From Hyphomicrobiales bacterium (GTDB lineage Bacteria > Pseudomonadota > Alphaproteobacteria > Rhizobiales > Beijerinckiaceae): a stretch of DNA of 32,781 nucleotides. The stretch lies in assembly GCA_028868735.1 (NCBI GenBank), contig JAGWTW010000034.1, positions 1-32,781 of the forward strand, given 5' to 3'. A program made the translations under genes and the position numbers. Under the pieces are notes generated by a model. That model saw only the letters and a program-made list of their open reading frames with translations. It did no database searches and was not told the origin of the DNA. Shown in pieces: positions 1-7,858 of the stretch. Within the stretch, counting starts at the first letter, position 1. Every line of letters begins with the position of its first letter.

Positions 1-64
1 CGGCGCGAGCGCGCTTCTCATAAACGCGCGGCGCTCCCTTGGCAAGGCGCGCCCGAGGCCTGCC

Positions 65-1579
65 TCACCGGTAACTGCGCTCGTGAGCCGGCTCGTCGCC
101 CGTCCCCGGATCGTCGGGCGGATTCGGAAGCGGAAATATGACGGGACGCGCGACCGCCGCCGGAGCCGCCGGCGCGGGCGCAATCGTGGCTGGCGCGATA
201 TCGACCGGCGCGGCAGCCGCCTCGACGGCGGACGGCGGCTCGGCCGGCGCCGCCGCCATGGGCGCGACGACCGGCTGCGGCGGAGCAAGGCCGACCTGCT
301 CGACCGACGTCGTCCAGCGGAAGGCGTCGAGTTTCCCGGTCACGGGCGAAGCAGGCGCCCACCGGCCGGAGACGACCCCGTCGGCCATCCAGGCCGGATC
401 GCGCGGCGCGCGTGATCCGCGCGACAGCCATTCGCGCACGAGGCCCGTCTCGCCGTTCTCCGCTTCCTCGATCTCGGCCATCAGCAGGCACATCCGCGCG
501 GTCGGCCGCGCATCGCTCGCAACCAACGGCGCCATGCTGTCGCGGGCCGCCGCAAAGTCGCGGATCGCGAGCGCCCCGCGCGCCAGCATGATCCGGCTTT
601 CCGGGTCGTCGGGCGCAAGCCGCGCGAGCGTCTTGGCGCGCGCAAACCTGTCGGCGCTGGAATCGCCCGGACGCATGTCGAGATAGGCGGCGACGAGATC
701 GGGATGCGGCGCGGCCGCATAGGCGCGCTCGACGAGCTTGGAAGCCGCGCGCAGCGCGCCGCGGCGCGCCATCAGCCGCGCGGCGAGCGCGACCGCCGGC
801 GTAAGGTCGGGCGCGCGCTTCGCCGCGCTCTGCGCGAGCCTCAAGGCGCGCTCGGGATCGACCAGCTCGTGTTCCTGCGCGATCGCCGTTTCGAGAACGG
901 CGCGCTGACGATCGGCCGTCTTCGCGTCGATCATTTTCGCGCGCGCGTTCGCCTCCACGGTCGCAAGCGCTCCCGCCCAGTCGGAATGCGCGGCCTGATG
1001 GCTGACGACGGCCTCGCCGGACCAGGGCAGCGCCGCGGTCTTGTGCGCCTCGCGCGCGAAATGATGCGCCGCCTCCGCATCGCCGCGTCGCTGCGCCTCG
1101 ATGTGGAGTCCGCGCAAGCCGAGGAGCCGCGTTTCGTCGCGCCGCGCCATATCGGCGAAAGCCGCTTCCGCGCCCGCGCGGTCGCCGCCGAGTTGTGCGG
1201 CCTGCGCGTGCAGCAACATGCCCAGCGGCTCGTGCGGCAGGTGGCGCGCGACATCGGCCGCCGCTTTGCGCGCGGTGCGCACGTCGCCCGCGCCGGCCGC
1301 CACCATGCCGCGCGTCAGCGCCTCGTAGCCCTTGCGCCGCTTACGCGCAGTGCGCGCGTAATTGAAGATCGAAGGCGCGCGAACGAGGAGCCGGAACAGG
1401 CTCCAGAGGATCGACAGAACAATTGCCGCAAGCAGCACGAAACCGAGCGCGACGAGAACAGACGTGTCGATGCGATGGTCGAGCCAGACCACCGTGATCT
1501 GCCCGGGCTTGTCGACGAGCCACGACAGACCGAAGGCGACGCCTGCGAGCGCTGCGAGGAAGATGATGAGACGCCACAT
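65..1579 (-). CDS. hemY: HemY, TPR-containing heme biosynthesis-associated membrane protein
   Basis: The 504-residue protein begins with two hydrophobic helices (about residues 3-20 and 40-64), a basic linker and then a long Ala/Arg-rich helical region of TPR type; this is the architecture of the proteobacterial HemY family. The C-terminal 90 residues are Pro/Ala-rich and probably disordered. HemY is an inner membrane protein tied to late heme synthesis; its exact biochemical role is not settled in the family. It must not be confused with the Gram-positive protoporphyrinogen oxidase of the same name. GAGG lies about 9 bases before the ATG. It follows the mitofilin-like gene by 21 bases on the same strand, so the two are probably co-transcribed. 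Identification is by overall architecture and neighbour, not by a catalytic motif. Confidence 0.9.
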   Translation of the reverse strand: MWRLIIFLAALAGVAFGLSWLVDKPGQITVVWLDHRIDTSVLVALGFVLLAAIVLSILWSLFRLLVRAPSIFNYARTARKRRKGYEALTRGMVAAGAGDVRTARKAAADVARHLPHEPLGMLLHAQAAQLGGDRAGAEAAFADMARRDETRLLGLRGLHIEAQRRGDAEAAHHFAREAHKTAALPWSGEAVVSHQAAHSDWAGALATVEANARAKMIDAKTADRQRAVLETAIAQEHELVDPERALRLAQSAAKRAPDLTPAVALAARLMARRGALRAASKLVERAYAAAPHPDLVAAYLDMRPGDSSADRFARAKTLARLAPDDPESRIMLARGALAIRDFAAARDSMAPLVASDARPTARMCLLMAEIEEAENGETGLVREWLSRGSRAPRDPAWMADGVVSGRWAPASPVTGKLDAFRWTTSVEQVGLAPPQPVVAPMAAAPAEPPSAVEAAAAPVDIAPATIAPAPAAPAAVARPVIFPLPNPPDDPGTGDEPAHERSYR

Positions 1580-1600
1580 GGAGCCTGCCTCGCGGCTGAA

Positions 1601-2926
1601 TTACGACTTGGTCCGCGCGAGCGCGGCGAGCGAATCGGAAACGACGGCCTGCGCTGCGGCGTCCGCGTTGACGCGCTGGTTCGCGGCGGCGCGCCAGTCT
1701 GCGGCGGCCGTGCTCGCTGCGCCTTGCAGCGAGTCGCTTTCGTGCAGCGCCTGCGCCAGATCGCCGCGTTGAAGCGCCGCCTCTACGCGCGAATAGACCG
1801 CAGCGGACGATGCGCCGGATTGCGCGCCGATCGGTTCGACGCGCACGAGACCCTTGGCTCGCGCGAGCAGCCGCTCGCTCCAGTCGCCGCCGGCGGCAGG
1901 CGCGCCCGCGACGATCTTGCTGCGCAGCGCCGCCCATTGCTTCGCAAGCTGCGCGACCGACGGCGCGCCCTTGTCGAGATATGGAGACAGTGCGGCGAGC
2001 CGGTCGTCTTCGACGCCGAGCGCATGCAGGGCGGCGACGCTTTCCTTCAGAGGCTGCCCGGCGGCAAGCGCCCGGCCGAGTTCCTGCGCGACGACGATGC
2101 GCGCAGCCGGCGCTTGCGTTGGTTGCGTTTCGCCGTTCTCGCGCGATTGCGTCGCGCGATGATCGGATTTCGGCGCGGCGAGCTTCTGCTCGATCGCATC
2201 GAGTCGCGCCGAGAGATCGTCGAGCTTGGCGGAGAGGTCGGCCGAACGCGACTGCGCTGCGGTCAGCGTTTCGACGCGCGAAGCAAGCGTTTCGACGCGC
2301 GCCGCGAGCGCGGCGATCGCGGGTTCTGATGACGGCGGCGCGGCCTCGGGCGGCGGCGAAACAGGTGGTTCCTGCCTGGCTTGTTCGCGGGCGGCCGGTT
2401 GAGGCGCCTTTTCCGCTTCTTGCGCGGGCTGCGGGGGCGAAGCGGCATTGTCGGACGCGAGGGGCGCCGGCGCGGCGGCCTGCTGCTTTTCGCTGCTCGC
2501 TTCGTTTTGCGCGACGCCATTGTCCGCATCGGTTTTGGGCGCGGCGCGGAACATGCGTTGCGCCGGCTCCGGCAGAAGCGCGACGATTTTCGCGCGCAAC
2601 CCGCTTGGCCGGTGGGCGTGCGGAGCCGCCAGCCATGCGACCGCGCCGGCCAGAATGATGGCCGGGACGCCGATCAGCGCCAGCTTCGCGCCCGACCGCT
2701 TTCGGGACGCCACGGGCGCAACGAGCGCGTCCTCGGCGTCCGCCTCCGCAACCGGCTCGCCCAGGCTTTCTGGACCAGCGTCGTCGTCGCGGCCTTGATT
2801 GTCGGCGGCGTCCTGCATCGCGTTCGGACGCGGATGGATTTCCGTCGCCTGCCCTTCGATGACAGGCGGTTCGCGGCCGGAGGCGCTCGCGCCGGTTCGT
2901 TCGTCAGGACTGCCGTCGCGCTGCAT
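1601..2926 (-). CDS. Mitofilin-like (COG4223-type) inner membrane protein
   Basis: This 441-residue protein has a long acidic, disordered N-terminus. One transmembrane helix follows at about residues 84-102 (ALIGVPAIILAGAVAWLAA), then a Pro/Ala/Glu-rich linker, a predicted coiled coil (about 205-245, with repeated RVETLASRVETL-type heptads) and a C-terminal helical domain. Alphaproteobacterial homologues of mitochondrial mitofilin/Mic60 have this layout and typically sit directly upstream of hemY, as here. The family is implicated in membrane shaping and in intracytoplasmic membranes. A GGAAAGG ribosome site lies about 9 bases before the ATG. In many Rhizobiales hemC-hemD precede it, but here the upstream gene is a CoA-ester lyase. 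Confidence 0.82.
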   Translation of the reverse strand: MQRDGSPDERTGASASGREPPVIEGQATEIHPRPNAMQDAADNQGRDDDAGPESLGEPVAEADAEDALVAPVASRKRSGAKLALIGVPAIILAGAVAWLAAPHAHRPSGLRAKIVALLPEPAQRMFRAAPKTDADNGVAQNEASSEKQQAAAPAPLASDNAASPPQPAQEAEKAPQPAAREQARQEPPVSPPPEAAPPSSEPAIAALAARVETLASRVETLTAAQSRSADLSAKLDDLSARLDAIEQKLAAPKSDHRATQSRENGETQPTQAPAARIVVAQELGRALAAGQPLKESVAALHALGVEDDRLAALSPYLDKGAPSVAQLAKQWAALRSKIVAGAPAAGGDWSERLLARAKGLVRVEPIGAQSGASSAAVYSRVEAALQRGDLAQALHESDSLQGAASTAAADWRAAANQRVNADAAAQAVVSDSLAALARTKS

Positions 2927-2989
2927 GGTCGTCGCCTTTCCGCCCCTCGTTTATAATCCCAAGGACTTGCCGAGGGAACGAGACGATCG

Positions 2990-3868
2990 TCAGGCGTGCG
3001 CCGCGATCGCCTCGGCGATGGCGACGGTACGCCGCGCCATGTCGGCGTGCAGCAGTTCCACCATTTTGCCGTCGATCTGCAAGGCGCCCTTCCCAGCATT
3101 GGCGGGCTCGCCGAAGACGCCGATGATCTTGCGCGCCCAATCGACCTCCGTTGTCGAGGGCGCGAAGATCTCGTTGCAGGGACCGATCTGGTTCGGATGA
3201 ATGAGCGTCTTGCCGTCCATGCCGAAATCCCGGCCCTGCTCGCATTCCGCGCGCAGACCGGCTTCATTGCCGAAATCGTTGTAGACGCCGTCGATGATCT
3301 CGATGTTGTGCGCGCGGGCGGCCGCCACGCAGATCGACAACCAGGCGAGCATCGAGGGACGCCCGGGCGTCAGACGCGCGCGCGTCTCCTTGGCGAGATC
3401 ATTGGTGCCCATGACGAACACCGAAAGGCGCGAAGCGGGATCGGCGGCCGTGCGCGCGATCGAATCGGCATTCAGCATCGCGAGCGGCGTCTCCATCATC
3501 GCCCAGAGCCGGGTGGTCTCCGGCGCGCCCGCGTCACGCATCGCCTTGGCCGCCATCATGATGTCGCCCGGAGTCGAAACTTTTGGAACAAGGATCGCAT
3601 CCGGCGCCGCCTGGGCGGCGGCGAGCATGTCTTCGGCGCCCCACGGGGTTTGCAGCCCGTTGATTCGTATGACGCGTTCGCGCTTTCCGAACCCGCCGGC
3701 CTTGACCGCCTCCACGACCTGATTGCGGGCCATCGCCTTGGCGTCCGGCGCGACCGCGTCCTCGAGGTCGAGGATGAGCGCATCGGCTGGCAGGGCGCGC
3801 GCCTTCTCGAGCGCGCGCGCATTTGAGCCGGGCATGTAGAGACAGGAACGACGCGGACGAAGGGACAT
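2990..3868 (-). CDS. CoA-ester lyase of the HpcH/HpaI aldolase / citrate lyase beta family
   Basis: The 292-residue protein opens with RRSCLYMPGSNARALEKA, the usual start of malyl-CoA/citramalyl-CoA lyases and citrate lyase beta subunits. ILDLEDAV, a basic IRINGL segment, the ILVPK strand and WAMMETPLAM follow; the acidic residues in these TIM-barrel motifs bind Mg2+ and the acyl-CoA substrate. FVMGTNDLAKE and GKTLIHPNQI close the barrel. Family members cleave (S)-malyl-CoA, methylmalyl-CoA or citramalyl-CoA, or hydrolyse malyl-CoA; the substrate cannot be chosen from sequence. It is shorter than serine-cycle malyl-CoA lyases (about 320 residues), so I do not call it mclA. GGAG lies 6 bases upstream of the ATG. 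It is 63 bases upstream of the mitofilin-like gene and may share its transcript. Confidence 0.88.
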   Translation of the reverse strand: MSLRPRRSCLYMPGSNARALEKARALPADALILDLEDAVAPDAKAMARNQVVEAVKAGGFGKRERVIRINGLQTPWGAEDMLAAAQAAPDAILVPKVSTPGDIMMAAKAMRDAGAPETTRLWAMMETPLAMLNADSIARTAADPASRLSVFVMGTNDLAKETRARLTPGRPSMLAWLSICVAAARAHNIEIIDGVYNDFGNEAGLRAECEQGRDFGMDGKTLIHPNQIGPCNEIFAPSTTEVDWARKIIGVFGEPANAGKGALQIDGKMVELLHADMARRTVAIAEAIAAHA

Positions 3869-4219
3869 TGAACGCTCCGGTAAATGGCGCGCCGCACAAT
3901 AGTGGCGTCGACGCTGTCACGCCATGGTCATTTTTGCCAACAGGCGGATTCTGCGTCTTCTTCTGCGCAATGCGACGGAAAAATGGCGCGGGGCGGGCAT
4001 TTCCGCCGCATTTTCGGAAATTGCCGGACAGTGCGTGAAAAACCACGTGTCGCATGGGCCACACTTCTGAATCAATTCGGCTTTCGATAGATTTTTACAT
4101 ACGGGCCCATTGCCATATCGCGGCGCCGCAATCATTAGAAGCGGCAAGAGCGTCATTGCTTCGCTCTGGATCGCGTGCGCTCGCACACCGCGGTCCATGT
4201 CGAATGGAGAAGTGAAAGA
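3869..4219. other. Divergent intergenic region between CoA-ester lyase and porin genes
   Basis: These 351 bases hold no convincing gene; the short open frames have no ribosome site and no protein-like composition. The region must carry the divergent promoters for the lyase (minus) and the porin (plus). An imperfect inverted repeat lies at 3996-4025 (GGCATTTCCG against CGGAAATTGCC, one bulged base). The stretch 4070-4110 is AT-richer than its surroundings and is the likeliest promoter zone for the porin, but I could not pick confident -35/-10 boxes. Confidence 0.5.
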
Positions 4220-4888
4220 ATGAAGAAGATTATCCTCGCGGCCCTGCTGGCCGGCGTTTCCTCGACCGCGGCGCTCGCGGCCGACCTGCCGTCGCGCAAG
4301 GTTGCTCCGGCTGCGCCGGCCTATGCCGCGCCGATGTTCACCTGGTCCGGCCTCTACGTCGGTCTTCAGGCCGGCTACGCCTGGGACAAGGTCTCGGTCG
4401 GCGCCACCTCCACCGTGTTCGGCTTCCTGCCTGCCGCTTCCGTGAACAACGGCGGCTTCGTCGGCGGCGCGCATATCGGCTACAACCTCCAGACCGGCCC
4501 GGCCGTGTTCGGTGTCGAAGGCGACGTCGAAGGCACGACGGTTCGCAACTCGGCTCTTCGCGCCTCGGTGCGCGGCCGCCTCGGCTTCGCCGTCGATCGC
4601 GTTCTGTTCTACGGCACCGGCGGCCTCGCCCTCGCCACGAGCAACTACAACACCTACTACTGGAACAACGGCTCGAACACGCGCCTCGGCTGGACCGCCG
4701 GCGCCGGCGTCGAATACGCCTTCGCCCCGAACTGGTCCGCGCGTCTCGAATATCGCTACAGCGACTTCGGCCGCACCAACGCCAACGGCTGGCTGGCCCC
4801 GTCGGTTCGCCGCACGGAGAACGCCGTGCGTCTCGGCGTGTCCTACCACTTCGGCGGCCCGGCCGCTCCGGTCGTCGCCAAGTACTGA
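4220..4888 (+). CDS. Omp25/RopB-like outer membrane beta-barrel protein
   Basis: The start is the ATG at 4220, preceded by GGAGAAGTGAAAGA; the longer open frame from 4175 would put 15 residues before the signal peptide. The 222-residue product starts with MKKIILAALLAGVSSTAALA and a likely cleavage after ALA-A. The mature end ADLPSRKVAPAAP leads into FTWSGLYVGLQAGYAW, the hallmark of Rhizobiales Omp25/Omp31/RopB barrels. Alternating beta-strands follow, with LEYRYSDFG near the end and a last strand VRLGVSYHF with a short Pro/Ala tail. It is an eight-stranded surface protein, abundant and structural in the family. Codon use is strongly biased to C-ending codons, fitting high expression, and a strong terminator follows directly. 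Confidence 0.92.
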   Translation: MKKIILAALLAGVSSTAALAADLPSRKVAPAAPAYAAPMFTWSGLYVGLQAGYAWDKVSVGATSTVFGFLPAASVNNGGFVGGAHIGYNLQTGPAVFGVEGDVEGTTVRNSALRASVRGRLGFAVDRVLFYGTGGLALATSNYNTYYWNNGSNTRLGWTAGAGVEYAFAPNWSARLEYRYSDFGRTNANGWLAPSVRRTENAVRLGVSYHFGGPAAPVVAKY

Positions 4889-4912
4889 TCGCTTCGCGAC
4901 CGCACAAAGCTG

Positions 4913-4940
4913 GAGCCCGGCCATTGGCCGGGCTCTTTTC
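4913..4940 (+). terminator. Rho-independent terminator of the porin gene
   Basis: A perfect 10-base-pair stem, GAGCCCGGCC (4913-4922) and GGCCGGGCTC (4926-4935), encloses an ATT loop and is followed by TTTTCGTTTTC. It lies 24 bases past the porin stop codon and separates that gene from the carbonic anhydrase gene. Confidence 0.93.
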
Positions 4941-4995
4941 GTTTTCAGGGGCCGCTCGACTTGGATTCGGCGCTGCGCTGCGGCATTAAGGACGC

Positions 4996-5712
4996 ATGAG
5001 CACGACAGAGACCAGAGCCGCCTCCCCGCTGCTGCCCGATCGCCTTGTCGACGGCTATCGCGCCTTCCTCGACGGACGCTTTCCCAACGAACGCCGTCGC
5101 TTCGAGATTCTCGCCGAAAAAGGCCAGAAGCCGAGCATCATGCTGATCGGTTGCTGCGACTCGCGCTGCGCGCCCGAAGTCATCTTCGACGCTGCGCCCG
5201 GCGAAATCTTCGTCCTGCGCAATGTCGCCGCGCTGGTGCCGCCCTACAAGCCGAACGACGATTATCACTCGACCTCGGCGGCGCTTGAATTCGGCGTGAT
5301 GGGGCTGCGCGTCGAACACATCGTCGTCATGGGCCACGAATCCTGCGGCGGCGTGAAGGCCTATGCGGACAACGAGGCCGATCCCTATCTCCGGCCGCTC
5401 TCGCCCGGCGACTTCATCGGCCAGTGGATCAAGCTCATTCAGCCGGCAGCCCAGCGCCTCGGTCCCGCGCCGACAAAACCCGACGCCGCCTATGTCGAAA
5501 AGCTCGCCTTCCAGTCGGTGATGCAGTCGATCGCCAATCTGCGCACATTCCCCTGCATCCGCACGCTCGAGGAAAAAGGCAGACTCACGATCCACGGCGC
5601 CTATTTCGGCGTGGCCGACGGACGCCTGCTGGCGCTCGACGAAGCGCGCGGCAGTTTCGAGGCGATCGCCGAGGACAGCTGGCGCACCGCCTTCGCCGCG
5701 CCCCGTTTCTGA
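4996..5712 (+). CDS. Beta-class carbonic anhydrase
   Basis: The 238-residue enzyme reversibly hydrates CO2 to bicarbonate in the cytoplasm. The beta-class zinc site is complete: Cys53 and Asp55/Arg57 in the CCDSR motif, then His114 and Cys117 in GHESCGG. The segment IFVLRNVAALVPPY after the first motif and the ALEFGVMGLRVEHIVVMGH strand also fit the family. Length is normal. AAGGA lies just before the ATG. The gene follows the porin terminator, so it probably has its own promoter. Its last 112 bases are overlapped in antisense by the 3' end of the HxlR-type regulator gene. Confidence 0.95.
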   Translation: MSTTETRAASPLLPDRLVDGYRAFLDGRFPNERRRFEILAEKGQKPSIMLIGCCDSRCAPEVIFDAAPGEIFVLRNVAALVPPYKPNDDYHSTSAALEFGVMGLRVEHIVVMGHESCGGVKAYADNEADPYLRPLSPGDFIGQWIKLIQPAAQRLGPAPTKPDAAYVEKLAFQSVMQSIANLRTFPCIRTLEEKGRLTIHGAYFGVADGRLLALDEARGSFEAIAEDSWRTAFAAPRF

Positions 5713-6053
5713 GACGCGCGGCTTTCGTCTTCTTTCTGCCAGCGCATCGCCGTCTCGCCCAGCGCGTCCAGCATGGCCTTCAGCTGCACGCCGCGCGCCG
5801 TCAGCGAATAGCTGACCGTCGGCGGAATCGTCGGCTGATAGTCGCGCGCGACCAATCCGTCGGCTTCGAGACGCTTGAGCCGATCGGCGAGCACCTTCGG
5901 CGAAATGTCGGGGATGAGGCGCTTGAGTTCGCCGTAACGCAAAATGCCATGCGTGCGCAAAAGCCACAAAATATACGTCGTCCAGGGGCCTGAGATCCGG
6001 CGCAGCATCGCATCGACCGGGCATGCGCCGGGCTTGTGAACGGCCTCGTCCAT
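5601..6053 (-). CDS. HxlR-family winged-helix transcriptional regulator
   Basis: The start is the ATG at 6053, where AAGGAA lies about 9 bases upstream; the open frame extends 16 codons further upstream without support. The 150-residue product has CPVDAMLRRISGPW near the start, RYGELKRLIPDISPKVLADR as recognition region and the wing VSYSLTARGVQLKAML, all typical of HxlR/YodB regulators. Cys11 lies where YodB carries its redox-sensing cysteine. The core ends near residue 115; the last 35-40 residues are a Ser/Arg/Ala-rich tail encoded antisense to the carbonic anhydrase gene and are probably not conserved. It is divergent from a flavodoxin-like reductase gene, which it likely controls. Confidence 0.9.
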   Translation of the reverse strand: MDEAVHKPGACPVDAMLRRISGPWTTYILWLLRTHGILRYGELKRLIPDISPKVLADRLKRLEADGLVARDYQPTIPPTVSYSLTARGVQLKAMLDALGETAMRWQKEDESRASQKRGAAKAVRQLSSAIASKLPRASSSASRRPSATPK

Positions 6054-6068
6054 CGGTCTGTTCCTTTT

Positions 6069-6092
6069 GTTACTCACTATCCCTAGGGTAAC
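6069..6092. promoter_or_regulatory. Candidate HxlR operator (inverted repeat)
   Basis: GTTAC (6069-6073) and GTAAC (6088-6092) form an inverted repeat around a second palindrome, CCCTAGGG (6081-6088), in the 113-base gap between the divergent hxlR-type and flavodoxin-like genes. HxlR-family dimers bind short dyads in such gaps. The role as operator is inferred from position and symmetry only. Confidence 0.45.
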
Positions 6093-6166
6093 TACTTTCA
6101 AAAAAATAGCACAGCATGTAGCTCCCTGTCGACGGCGCGCGGCCGCCTCAACGACAGGATGAGACC

Positions 6167-6778
6167 ATGACCAAAATCGCGATTGTCTATTTCAGCGGCT
6201 ACGGCCACACCGAAAAACTCGCAGCGGCAGTGGAAGCAGGCGCGGCGTCCGAACCTGGCGCGCGCGTGAAAACGTTCCGCATCGACGCCAACGGCGATCT
6301 GCCCGACGGCGCGCTCGAAGACATCGGCGGCCACGACGCGATCGTCTACGGGAGCCCGACCTACATGGGCGGCGTCGCCTGGCAGTTCAAGAAATTCGCC
6401 GACGCCTCGTCGAAAATCTGGTTCGTGCAGGGCTGGAAGGACAAGATCGCGGCGGGTTTCACCAATTCGGCTTCGGTCAACGGCGACAAGGGCGCGACGA
6501 TTTCCTGGTTGATGACATTCGCCATGCAGCACGGTCAGATTTGGGTCGGAACCGGCATTTTGCCGTCGAACAGGAAAGAGCACGGCCCGCAGCACGTGAA
6601 CTGGACGGCCGGCATGTCTGGCCTGCTCGCGGTCTCGCCGTCCGACGCTTCGCCCGAAGAAGCGCCGCGCGCCGGCGATCTCGAAACCGCGCGCCTGTTC
6701 GGCAGGAGAATCGCGGTTCAGACCGCGTTGCGTGCGCAGGCGCAGCACGAACGGCCACGCGAACCGGCGCGCGTCTGA
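6167..6778 (+). CDS. Flavodoxin-like NAD(P)H:quinone oxidoreductase (WrbA-type)
   Basis: The 203-residue protein begins with MTKIAIVYFSGYGHTEKLA, the FMN-phosphate loop of the flavodoxin fold. YGSPTYMGGVAWQFKKF follows, then WKDKIAAGFTNSAS and the late PEEAPRAGDLETARLFGRRI, as in WrbA and related quinone reductases. These enzymes reduce quinones by two electrons and so avoid semiquinone radicals. The C-terminal 20 residues are a polar extension. AGGA lies about 8 bases before the ATG. The divergent HxlR-type regulator next door suggests induction by quinones or other electrophiles. Confidence 0.9.
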   Translation: MTKIAIVYFSGYGHTEKLAAAVEAGAASEPGARVKTFRIDANGDLPDGALEDIGGHDAIVYGSPTYMGGVAWQFKKFADASSKIWFVQGWKDKIAAGFTNSASVNGDKGATISWLMTFAMQHGQIWVGTGILPSNRKEHGPQHVNWTAGMSGLLAVSPSDASPEEAPRAGDLETARLFGRRIAVQTALRAQAQHERPREPARV

Positions 6779-6857
6779 CCGAAACGAATTCCTCGCTTGC
6801 TCGGGCTGAACCGCTCCTGGCGTGCGCTATATGCCGCGCTGTCATGGAGACGGCGCC

Positions 6858-7202
6858 ATGCTCAAGCTCGCGTTGTTCGGCACGTGCCTGTTTGCAGCGG
6901 AAGCGTTGGCCGCGCCGCCTGACGGCGCGGACCCGGCGCTGCGGGACTGGTTTCGAGGACTTCGCCAACCGCAGACCGGCACGCCTTGCTGCTCGATCGC
7001 CGATTGCAGGCGCACGGAGGCGCGTCACGCCGGCCGCGGTTGGGAAGTCTTGATCGACGAACGATTCGGCGCGCGCGGTTCGCAATGGACGGAAGTGCCC
7101 CCGGGGCGCGTGCTCGACCGCGCCAACCCGACGGGCGAACCGGTCGTCTGCTTCCTGCCCGATATCGGCGTCTTGTGTTTCGTGCCGCCGCCGGAAACCT
7201 GA
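6858..7202 (+). CDS. Small secreted cysteine-containing protein of unknown function
   Basis: The start chosen is the ATG at 6858, preceded by GGAG, because it gives a clean signal peptide (MLKLALFGTCLFAAEALA, cleavage before APPDG). The open frame itself begins 12 codons earlier. The 114-residue product carries GTPCCSIADCR about 25 residues after the predicted cleavage site, followed by a basic segment, WTEVPPGRVL, and two further cysteines in VVCFLPDIGVLCFV. Small exported proteins with a CCSxADC segment are widespread in Rhizobiales but uncharacterised. The five mature cysteines suggest disulfides or metal binding. No function is assigned. Confidence 0.75.
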   Translation: MLKLALFGTCLFAAEALAAPPDGADPALRDWFRGLRQPQTGTPCCSIADCRRTEARHAGRGWEVLIDERFGARGSQWTEVPPGRVLDRANPTGEPVVCFLPDIGVLCFVPPPET

Positions 7203-7227
7203 TCATCGAAGCAAAGAGGAGCCATCC

Positions 7228-7791
7228 ATGAGCGATTTCGAAATCGCCCTCGTCGTCGGCAGCCTGCGCAAGGATTCCTTCAACCGCAGGATGGCGCACG
7301 CGCTCGAAAAGCGCGCGCCAAAAGATTTCCATCTGCGAGAAGTCAGGATCGACGACCTGCCGCTCTACAACCAGGACGACGAAAAGAGCCCGTCCGAGTC
7401 CGTCAAACGCTTCAAGGGCGAAATCGCGCAGGCTGACGGCGTCGTTTTCGTCACGGCGGAATACAATCGCTCGATTCCCGGCGTCCTGAAAAACGCGATC
7501 GACCACGCCTCGCGTCCCTATGGCGAGAGCGTATGGGCGGGCAAGCCTGCAGGCGTCGTCGGCGTCTCGATCGGCGCCATCGGAACGGCCATCGCGCAGC
7601 AGCACTTGCGCACGGTGCTCGCCTATCTCGACATGCCGACCCTCGGTCAGCCCGAAGTCTTCATCCAGATGAAGGACGGACTGTTCGACGCGGACGGCGA
7701 CATCGGCGAAGCGAGCAGGAAATTCCTGCAAGGCTGGATGGACAGATATGTCGCGTGGGTGAAAATGCACGCAAAGCCAAGGCGCGGCTGA
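7228..7791 (+). CDS. NADPH-dependent FMN reductase (flavodoxin fold, ChrR/YieF-like)
   Basis: The 187-residue protein has the FMN-binding GSLRKDSFNRRMA loop at residues 11-23. The mid segment VVFVTAEYNRSIPGVLKNAI is the signature of the NADPH-dependent FMN reductase family, and KPAGVVGVSIGAIGTA completes the flavin site. Family members reduce quinones, chromate or azo compounds with NAD(P)H. GAGGAG lies 6 bases before the ATG. It is 25 bases downstream of the small secreted protein gene on the same strand, so the two may share a transcript, possibly together with the flavodoxin-like gene. Confidence 0.93.
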   Translation: MSDFEIALVVGSLRKDSFNRRMAHALEKRAPKDFHLREVRIDDLPLYNQDDEKSPSESVKRFKGEIAQADGVVFVTAEYNRSIPGVLKNAIDHASRPYGESVWAGKPAGVVGVSIGAIGTAIAQQHLRTVLAYLDMPTLGQPEVFIQMKDGLFDADGDIGEASRKFLQGWMDRYVAWVKMHAKPRRG

Positions 7792-7858
7792 CGGACGCGT
7801 TTCAGCGCGAAACGATCGGCCGCCGCCCTTTCAACCGCGACGCCGCGCCGGGCGAGCC

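Noticed and set aside
704..2329. 541-codon plus-strand open frame across hemY and the mitofilin-like gene
   Set aside because: It spans two real minus-strand genes and their gap and is arginine-rich noise.
4175..4219. Upstream in-frame ATG for the porin
   Set aside because: It would put 15 polar residues before the signal peptide; ATG 4220 has a proper ribosome site.
7798..7814. CGTTTC-AGCGC-GAAACG hairpin after the FMN reductase
   Set aside because: Six base pairs without a T tract; too weak to call a terminator.
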